Shown: piece by piece, positions 57,455 to 64,000 of the stretch
How positions within the stretch are numbered: the stretch's first letter is position 1
Layout: every line of letters begins with the position of its first letter
The notes under the pieces: model-generated
What the model was told of the DNA's origin: nothing
Database searches by the model: none
The model's input: the letters and a program-made list of their open reading frames with translations, nothing else
Source of the DNA: Agapanthus africanus
Lineage: Eukaryota; Streptophyta; Magnoliopsida; Asparagales; Amaryllidaceae
NCBI GenBank assembly: GCA_030015575.1
Contig: CM057347.1
Location: 510,573,176-510,637,175, forward strand
Reading direction: 5' to 3'
DNA: 64,000 bases
Program-made: the position numbers and the translations under genes

Positions 57455-58775
57455 AATTCCTGGTTACGTGGAATGCGGATAATGTCACTCTTTGACCCCG
57501 GGGAAAACGTCCAGAGCGGATCCTGGTCCTCGCAGAGCATGGCAGTGAACCCGTGCGAAGCATCCAGAGCGGAGCCTAGTCCTCGCTTAACGCGGCAGTG
57601 AACCCGTGTGAAGCATCTAGTGCAAAATTCCTGGTCACGTGGAACGCGGATAATGTCACTCTTTGACCCCGTGGAAAACGTCCAGAGCGGATCCTGGTCC
57701 TCGCAGAGCATGGCAGTGAACCCGTGCGAAGCATCCAGAGCGGAGCCTAGTCCTCGCCTAACGCGGCAGTGAACCCGTGTGAAGCATCTAGAGCAAAATT
57801 CCTGGTTACGTGGAACGCGGATAACGTCACTCTTTGACCCCGTGGAAAACGTCCAGAGCGGATCCTGGTCCTCGCAGAGCACGGCAGTGAACCCGTGTGA
57901 AGCATCCAGAGCGGAGCCTAGTCCTCGCCGAGCACGGCAGTGAACCCGTGTGAAGCATCTAGTGCAAAATTCCTGGTCACGTGGAACGCGGATAACGTCA
58001 CACTTTGACCCCGTTGAAAACGTCCAGAGCGGATCCTGGTCCTCGCAGAGCACGGCAGTGAACCCGTGTAAAGCATCCAGAGCGGAGCCTAGTCCTCGCC
58101 TAACGCAGCAGTGAACCCGTGTGAAGCATCTAGTGCAAAATTCCTGGTCACGTGGAACGCGGATAATGTCACTCTTTGACCCCGTGGAAAACGTCCAGAG
58201 CAGATCCTGGTCCTCGCAGAGCATGGCAGTGAACCCGTGCGAAGCATCCAGAGCGGAGCCTAGTCCTCGCCTAACGCGGCAGTGAACCCGTGTGAAGCAT
58301 CTAGTGCAAAATTCCTGGTCACGTGGAACGCGGATAATGTCACTCTTTGACCCCGTGGAAAACGTCCAGAGCGGATCCTGGTCCTCGCAGAGCATGGCAG
58401 TGAACCCGTGCGAAGCATCCAGAGCGGAGCCTAGTCCTCGCCTAACGCGGCAGTGAACCCGTGTGAAGCATCTAGTGCAAAATTCCTGGTCACGTGGAAC
58501 GCGGATAATGTCACTCTTTGACCCCGTGGAAAACGTCCAGAGCGGATCCTGGTCCCCGCAGAGCATGGCAGTGAACCCGTGCGAAGCATCCAGAGCGGAG
58601 CCTAGTCCTCACCTAACGCGGCAGTGAACCCGTGTGAAGCATCTAGTGCAAAATTCTTGGTCACGTGGAACGCGGATAATGTCACTCTTTGACCCCGTGG
58701 AAAACGTCCAGAGCGGAGCCTGGTCCTCGCCAAGCGCGGCAGTGAGCCCGTGTGAAGCATCCAGAGAAAATACCG
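57455..58775 (+). repeat. 171-bp tandem repeat, about eight units
   Basis: ATTCCTGG-ACGTGGAA starts recur at 57,455, 57,626, 57,797, 57,968, 58,139, 58,310, 58,481 and 58,652, exactly 171 bases apart. Each unit holds two half-copies of CAGAGCGGA-CCT-GTCCTCGC-GCAGTGAACCCGTG. The last unit is shorter and joins ACCGGACTGTGG, as in the LTR at 45,000-45,140. Units are very similar, so amplification looks recent. Confidence 0.93.
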
Positions 58776-58779
58776 GACT

Positions 58780-59110
58780 GTGGAGTCCTTAAAATCCACG
58801 GACTATGACGTCCTTAACCTCGACCGTGATGTCTTAAAACTAACGATCAACCGTCCCGATTCCCTACAGATTTTGCCTTGGTTTAAGGGTACATCTCTTC
58901 ACTCCTTTGATGCCCGGCGTTGTAATTCCTCAACATCTTCAAAGAGGTGACGGGTCCCTGCAACCAAACACCGGACTGTGGAGTCCCTAAATCCACGGAC
59001 TATGAGGTCCTTAACCTTGACCGTGATGTCTTAAAACTAACATCGGACTGTGGAGTCCCTAAATCCACGGACTATGAGGTCCTTAACCTTGACCGTGACG
59101 TCTTTAAACC
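58780..59110 (+). repeat. GTCCTTAAA/GTCCCTAAA stem repeats and hairpin copy in the 3' region
   Basis: GTGGA-GTCCTTAAAA-TCCAC at 58,780-58,800 and GTGGA-GTCCCTAAA-TCCAC at 58,978-58,996 and 59,050-59,070, with GGACTATGACGTCC-type stems between. At 58,898-58,950 lies the hairpin also found in the LTR. The block mirrors 44,870-45,350. Confidence 0.82.
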
Positions 59111-59170
59111 ACGATACCTTGAGAAACTCCCGACTCCGTAAAACACGGACAAGGGTGACCGCATCCAACA

Positions 59171-59344
59171 CTTGCAGGCCCTCACGACCTGTAAGGAAGA
59201 AAAAACTCTCTTGCGAGATCTTTACGACTCTTAAGGGAAGACCCGCTTAAGGATCCTCACGATCTTTAAGAAGAACTTACACCTATGGGATCCTTTCGAC
59301 CTGTGGGGAGAAAAACTCTTTATAAGACCCTCGTGGCTCGTGAA
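59171..59344 (+). repeat. Five-hairpin module, T3 copy 3
   Basis: Stems such as GCAGG/CCTGT (one G-U pair), TAAGGA/TCTTTA (imperfect) and a final GACCCTCGTGGCTCGTG unit; the order of cores matches copies 1 and 2. Its tail runs to about 59,400, just before the antisense gene's 3' end. Confidence 0.75.
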
Positions 59345-59587
59345 ATGCAAAAGTCTTAGGAAGCAGATCTTAACCCTGAGTCCTGAGCCATTGCTGTCCT
59401 GCAAGGAAATCAAGATAGAATATCCGCAGAACACATTCGATGAAAAGGAGACACACCATTGAGAAGAAAAATGTATCTTTTATTCATAAACCAAAATGGA
59501 TACAAGGTACAATTCATGAAAGAAACAAAAAGAAAATACTCTCATCCATGAGTATGTACAAAAGGGAAGAAAAAGATACAAATGTTT

Positions 59588-60290
59588 CAGGCCGGCGGGC
59601 GATTCAGCAGCTTGGTCAGCTCATCCTGCTTTTGCTGAGCCACGGCTTCATGACGCAAGATCTCCAGAAGACGAGCCTCCGCTTGAGCTTGCTGAGCCTG
59701 ATACGAAGCGAGCCGAGCTTCGAGCTCTTTCTCGGTGGCTTTATGAGCCTCGACTCTCTCACGAGTGAACGTGGCAGCTTTGTCGAGAGCCACCACCTAT
59801 TTGATGGACTCCTGAAGCACTCGCCAGAGTTCATACGCTTTGTTGGCCCTGGCTGTGAGATTGGCTTGAAGCTCGCTCAGCGCCTTGGAGGCTAACTCCC
59901 TTTCCGAGAACTTGCGACCGAGCCTCTTCTCACATGACGTCATGTTTGCCGCGCACCGTGCTATCAGCCCTCGTAACTCCGCCTTTGCAGCCACGGCCTC
60001 CGAGGAAAGGCGAGAACACTCGAGAGTGTGCAGGCAAGCCTCCACTCGCCGGCAGAACTCCACCCAGACTCGCACCACCTCTTCGCTGTGGTAGGTGGCA
60101 AGAAAAGGAAGAGAACCGTTAGCCTCGGCAGCGAATGCTTCAGCCGTGGTCGTGCTGCCAGCACGAAGCTCCTCGATCAGAGACGACAAGGAGACGAGGC
60201 TTAATTGGGCCAAGCGTTCTGAAGCCCGCAAGGCATAAGGGCCGGGTGGCATCACGATGCGCGACTCCAACGCCGTGGAGATTGGCAGAG
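59588..60290 (-). CDS. Antisense gene in T3, C-terminal coiled-coil-like block
   Basis: Preceded by AATTTGAACAG (acceptor), with a gap of 74 bases from the fourth block, phase 1. Reads ALPISTALESRIVMPPGPYA and then a long Ala/Glu/Leu/Arg-rich helical region (SEAVAAKAELRGLIARC, KELEARLASYQAQQAQAEAR), probably a coiled coil for dimerisation. The block is not fully open (about one break), so this copy may give a shorter product. Confidence 0.55.
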
Positions 60291-60364
60291 CTGTTCAAAT
60301 TTAGAAGACGTCAACAAAATTCTTAAGCAAAGAACGAGTGAGAGTGCAATGAAATGTCACTCAC

Positions 60365-60439
60365 CGACAGTCGTGCAAGTAGGAGCTGAAGGCTCCCCTG
60401 GCCCTTCGAGAATCTCGACCTCGTCATCGGTTTCCAGAA
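60365..60439 (-). CDS. Antisense gene in T3, fourth coding block
   Basis: 25 codons (acidic, VLETDDEVEILEGPGEPSAP) between acceptor TTTCCGCAG and donor GTCG/GTGAGT. The preceding gap is 70 bases, phase 1. Too short to stand as an ORF by itself; supported by the splice signals and kept phase. Confidence 0.5.
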
Positions 60440-60509
60440 CTGCGGAAAATGTCAATGTCAGTACGCAAAAATAACGACGATGCTATGAGAAGGAATGGAC
60501 GACACCAAC

Positions 60510-60632
60510 CTTGCCCAGACGAAAGGACAATGCGCTGAGGGGAGATCGCCTGCGGAGCTGCCATCTCCAATAAACGCTGAAATGACTGTCGAGGCGACAG
60601 ATCCGCGATCGTGGCCGCCAATTCGCGCAATT
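60510..60632 (-). CDS. Antisense gene in T3, third coding block
   Basis: 41 codons (LRELAATIADLSPRQSFQRL) between acceptor TTTCTCAG and donor CAAG/GTTGGT. The preceding gap is 62 bases, phase 1. It looks helical; no domain is recognised. Confidence 0.55.
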
Positions 60633-60694
60633 CTGAGAAAGATAAAAAAGTTCAGACTATGAAGGGGTTGCTAAATTAAAACGCAGAGGGATAC

Positions 60695-61021
60695 CTTCAA
60701 CACTCCTCCCATTCTGAGCCGGGAGGATAGCAGCTTCAACGGTTTCCGCCGTAACCTCAGGCTCTAACAAAGGGAGAGTAGTCCCGACTACCTCGCTCCC
60801 AGCCTTTGGGCCGCTCTTATTAAGAGTCATTGGGGCGGCGGCCTCCAAAGGAGCCTCTCCCAGAGGGACAGGCATTCCCTGGTCAAGAACCGCCGCTGGA
60901 AGTTCCACCGTAAGAGGAGCAGCCTCGTCAGCCCCCTCCACATCCAGCAGGGCTTCATTGAGAATTTCGGTGGGCTTTAGCTTTAATGGGCCCGTAGGGA
61001 GCTCCCCCAGCGTCGAAGATT
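60695..61021 (-). CDS. Antisense gene in T3, second coding block
   Basis: 109 codons, Glu/Pro/Ala/Leu-rich (STLGELPTGPLKLKPTEILN). It is preceded by TCGTGCAG (acceptor) and ends GAAG/GTATCC (donor). The gap to the first block is 80 bases, and reading phase (1) is kept. No domain is recognised; a linker is likely. Confidence 0.6.
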
Positions 61022-61101
61022 CTGCACGATTCAAATAAGAATAATGATACAGATGCACAGGCATAAATAATCGGAAAGACTATAAAGGAAGCACAACGTA
61101 C

Positions 61102-63721
61102 CTATACGCAAAGAAGCCCTCAATATGGCTTCTTCAAGCCGCTGCTCCTTCTCAAGGAGGTGGGCTCGCCGTGGTTCAAGGGTAGACTCATGACCGCCGG
61201 TCCACAAAAAGAGTGCATCAGCTGCGTCTTCTGAAGCGGCCTGCTTCAGAGCCCTTTCCCTCCATTCCTCCAAAGGGCCGATAAATCGCCGCCGAATCCA
61301 CGAAGGGTCTTCGTAGAAAATTACAGCGGGATAAGACTTCTTCGGAACCTTGGCGTTATGAGACGCGTCTTTTGAGCGCCGTATGGCCTCGGCCAACTGC
61401 GCAGCCTCCTCATCAGCTGAACCCGGAAAGAGAAGTCCAGCGTCCGACCCTTGCAGGGCCAATGGTTCGTCTTCAAGGATAGGCTCAGACTCCACCACAG
61501 AATCAAGCGGGGCAGTAGCCGCTTTCTTCCGCCGTTTAGACCCAGAGCCGGTCGCTGAGGATGACCGCTTCCTCCCTCGCGAAGCCTTAGGGCGGCGCTG
61601 GCCCACATCGCCCTCGGCGCCCTCATTCCTGTTACTCTCGCTCGGTGCCACAACCGAGGATGACATAGCCATTGTCAACGCCACAGGAGGCGGCGCCGCC
61701 ACCGGCAGGGGTGCTACTACTGGGGCCCGTTTACCCCGTGATCGGGAACCCAAGGGCATACCAGCCATTGGAGTAAGGTCTACCCCTGACTCCCCCGGGA
61801 TGAGCGCGGTGCCGATTTCCCTCAAAGGGAAGCGGACCGGAGCCCTCAGCCGTAGCTTAGCCCCAGGAACCAGAGGAGGGGTATCGTGGCCAAGAAGCAC
61901 CCTCCTTTCCTCGAGAATGATTGGGCTGACCCGATGAAGATACCAACCCGTAAACGCGCCCACGCATCGGGGCATGTACTCAGCTTCAGGGACCATGAAA
62001 TAAGAGCCGGTGTTCAGCCTCATGAAATGATGAGCGGCATCGCGAACAGCATCAAGCGAAGGGATCGGGGCGACTATAAAAGCCTCAAAAGGAACACCCT
62101 GGTCGTATCCAAGCTGCCGGGCAAATCGATGCGAATTGTACCGCATAAAAAGAGCCGCACTGTCTTGGCGAAACACCAAGTAGCCCGGTCTAATTGCATA
62201 CAAATGCGTGGCCTCCCGGGGCTTCAGAGAAGGTGCGTTGTCTTTCGACTGGTCCCAGAGTTGTTGAACGGGACCCGAAGGAGTAGACAAAACCCGATCA
62301 TTAAAAACCAACCCGCCAGCGGTGGCATGAGGAGAAATCAGCACCCGAATGGCCCCAAATTGAGTCGGGTCGGCAGTAGAAGCACCCACCAGCCGCATAA
62401 GTCGTGGGAAGGGATAGGCGTCGTAAAAGGCGGGCCTCTGATGCATAGCAAAAGACCCCAGCACATGCATTTCGATCCACGACGTGAAATAATGAAGCGA
62501 AAAGTTCACTACGTCCACTCCAGGAGTAGAGGTATTAGCCGCGGTGCCCAATCCATTATAGAGGTGCGCCAAGGCCGGGATGCCGATGGCCAACCGCATC
62601 CCCTCAGCGATACGATGAGCCGGGTAGATGACCGAGGCTCTCATGAAGCGGCGATGCATGGGGATAACGAACCAACTAAGCCAGACGCTAACAAATCCCA
62701 CAAAGAACGTCTCCTCGTCCATGCCCGGGACAGCAATGGATTCAAAAGATATCGGCGATATAATAGGGATGTAATATTGAGGTAAATCTGACTCGTTGGT
62801 CGGCAACCTCTTCGGACCGAACCCAAAGGGGTCCCCAATGTTGGCAAACTTCGGGGCTGTCTTCGATAAGGCGTCCTTACGAAGGAAACAAGCAATGAAG
62901 CTCTTGAAAGTGACACCCTGCTCCTCGGACTCGGTGAATAATCGGTCGAAGATGCCTAGGGCTTTAATTAAACTGGGGCGCCTATGGCGAACAGCATTCT
63001 CAGCGGACAGGCCGTCAACCGGTGCAGACTCACGCTCGAAGACATACTCGTCAGGAGGCAATAACTCCTCATACAGTGCGCCCCTGATTGGCAATCCCGA
63101 GATTTCATAAAATTCTGCAAGAGAGATCGAGACCTCACGATCTCCTAGAATGAAAGTGTTGGTGGGAAGATTCCATTGGTTCAAAAACGCCTTAACCCAC
63201 CAGGCATGCGGGGACTTATAGTGGAATAGTGACGCGTATATGGCCTGATAAAGCCCGACTTTCTGCAACCGCGCACGATGGGCAGAAAGGATGTAGCGAG
63301 CCCAGAGAAGATAGCCCGTAGGATGCCGGGGAGTGAGCCCTATCTTATAAATTTGCCCCCACGGGTGGGCCTCACCCTGGCAGATACGCCGCCCCAAGAT
63401 GTCTATGGCCGGAATCGGATGGTTCGGAATACCGGTCGTCGAAGGCTCAAGCCTCCCCGTTGGAGTCCAGTTGGGCATTTCCACAGCAAAAGCTGTCCTT
63501 GGAGGATCCATCGGTAAAAAAGGGAAAGTGGGCTCCGTTGGCACCGCGCAGAGAAAACTCCGACGACCCTGAATAATCTGACTATACCAAGACCCCCACT
63601 GAAGAAGGTTGGTGCAGTTCGGGTCATGGGCCCGAATCATCGCCATCGCTTCCTCATCAGACGGTGACTGAGGAAAAGCCGCCTCCGAGCAAGAAAAGGG
63701 AAAGCGTGGAGCAGAAGCCAT
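61102..63721 (-). CDS. Antisense gene in T3, first coding block: plant-mobile-domain-like protein
   Basis: An open block of about 873 codons on the strand opposite gag-pol, with ATG at 63,721-63,719 (MASAPRFPFSCSEAAFPQS). Residues about 60-430 resemble the plant mobile domain (PMD), seen in plant transposon and gene-silencing-related proteins: WWVKAFLNQWNLPTNTFILG then DREVSISLAEFYEISGLPIR, and later FVSVWLSWFVIPMHRRFM. Near residues 710-730 is a basic nuclear-localisation-like stretch GRKRSSSATGSGSKRRKK, then an acidic region. The block ends in AG/GTACGT, a good splice donor. A longer frame begins at 63,913, but TTTCAG just before the chosen ATG could be an acceptor of a leader intron. The function is unknown; the assignment is by motif pattern only. 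Confidence 0.72.
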
Positions 63722-64000
63722 CGCACCTGAAATCCAATAAAAGAAGACCGTTAAAAGGAAAGTCAGCGATATATATTCATGCATGAACATGAAGACTAGT
63801 GGGAGAAAGCAACAGCAAAGTTGCCTGGGACCATTGGCTACAAAACACATGGGCCCCACAGAATCCGGATGACGGCTCATTAATAATGAGGCCAAACAGT
63901 TACAATAAAACAAAAGGGAATATCCTCATTTAATAAATAAATAAAAAATGATGGCCATGCACATTCCCCCAACGGGATCTGTCTCGGGCTCTACAGTGGA
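63722..64000. other. Region upstream of the antisense gene
   Basis: Would hold the leader and promoter of the antisense gene. AT-rich with TTAATAATGAGG and AATAAATAAATAAAAAATG stretches on +. No clear TATA box is assigned, and the T3 polypurine tract and 3' LTR are not recognised before the window ends. Confidence 0.4.

Larger units (their letters stand above)
55475..59580 (+). other. T3 noncoding 3' region, about 4.1 kb of mosaic tandem repeats
   Basis: Between the gag-pol stop and the 3' end of the antisense gene. The modules are listed separately. I see no supported gene; the long minus-strand ORF (57,280-58,566) is produced by a repeat unit divisible by three. Hypervariable repeat-bearing 3' regions are known for Tat/Ogre-type elements and can seed satellite DNA. 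Confidence 0.82.
42644..64000 (+). mobile_element. T3: giant Tat-lineage LTR retrotransposon with an antisense PMD gene, 3' end outside the window
   Basis: More than 21 kb. 5' LTR 42,644-46,151, primer site 46,157-46,175, one open gag-pol frame 46,304-55,474, about 4 kb of repeat-rich noncoding sequence, then an intron-containing gene on the opposite strand (63,721 to about 59,588). The 3' polypurine tract and LTR are not reached. Size, primer site, two RNase H domains and the long 3' region place it in the Tat lineage near Ogre/Retand-type elements. The coding part looks whole, and it is the innermost element of the nest, so probably the youngest. LTR divergence cannot be measured from this window. 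Confidence 0.9.

Noticed and set aside
57280-58566. 428-codon minus-strand ORF with a 57-residue repeat
   Set aside because: The 171-bp repeat is divisible by three, so a frame open in one unit stays open in all. The residues show no domain, and the same DNA in the LTR is noncoding.
57455-58775. CRISPR-like array
   Set aside because: The repeats are 171 bases with no unique spacers, in a plant retrotransposon; a plain tandem repeat.
57455-58775. Relation to primate alpha satellite because of the 171-bp period
   Set aside because: Only the length coincides; the sequence is GC-richer, matches the T3 LTR and is clearly of element origin.
61383-62785. Plus-strand ORFs of 184 and 299 codons
   Set aside because: They overlap the PMD coding block on the other strand, are compositionally odd and have no recognisable motif; shadows of the antisense gene.

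Overview
The window is a plant nuclear repeat landscape with no recognisable free-standing host gene. Almost every base falls in LTR retrotransposons or their solo LTRs, mainly the Ty3/gypsy Tat lineage (two RNase H domains, very long noncoding 3' regions) and a Tekay-type chromovirus (chromodomain-like C terminus). These lineages, and a plant-mobile-domain (PMD) gene carried by one element, point to a flowering plant with a large, LTR-rich genome. The species cannot be named from the sequence.

Layout. (1) 1-10,050: T1, an old Tat element on +, with gag/pol fossils, a 3' noncoding region and a 3' LTR; its 5' end is outside the window. (2) 10,051-12,080: C1, an Athila-like 5' LTR and leader on -. 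(3) 12,081-16,789: T2, 5' LTR and leader of a Tat element on -, holding a K-family solo LTR (13,291-16,411). (4) 16,790-17,021: a gag remnant on -. (5) 17,022-20,521: a second K LTR on -, holding solo LTR M1. (6) 20,522 to past 41,485: K0, a Tekay-type chromovirus on +, holding M2 (which itself holds solo LTR F1) and a solo LTR of K0's own family. (7) 41,486-42,261: G1, an LTR-like piece inserted in K0's 3' LTR. (8) 42,262-42,643: start of LTR F2, inserted in G1. (9) 42,644 to the window end: T3, a giant young Tat element (over 21 kb here) inserted in F2. Going outward from T3, the hosts are F2, G1, K0, the K LTR and the gag remnant, so the nest is six levels deep.

T3 is the centre of interest. 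Its LTR is about 3.5 kb. One gag-pol reading frame of about 3,056 codons (46,304-55,474) is whole. Downstream lie about 4 kb of noncoding tandem repeats and then, on the opposite strand, an intron-containing gene with a PMD-like N-terminal domain (63,721 to about 59,588). Four short GT-AG introns, all phase 1, separate its coding blocks. Because the gene is antisense to the genomic RNA, its introns would not be removed during retrotransposition.

The LTR and 3' region of T3, and the matching regions of T1 and T2, are dense in short inverted repeats whose cores are conserved while the arms change together: TTYAA-centred palindromes, a five-hairpin module, GTCCTTAAA-centred stems, and a hairpin with paired substitutions between copies. 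A 26-site CACGTG (G-box) array and an eight-copy 171-bp tandem repeat seeded from LTR sequence complete the picture. K-family LTRs also carry a tRNA-like A-box/B-box module in each of the four copies that cover that part.

Limits: all similarity statements are from reading the sequence. LTR ends supported by target-site duplications are firm; other boundaries are approximate.
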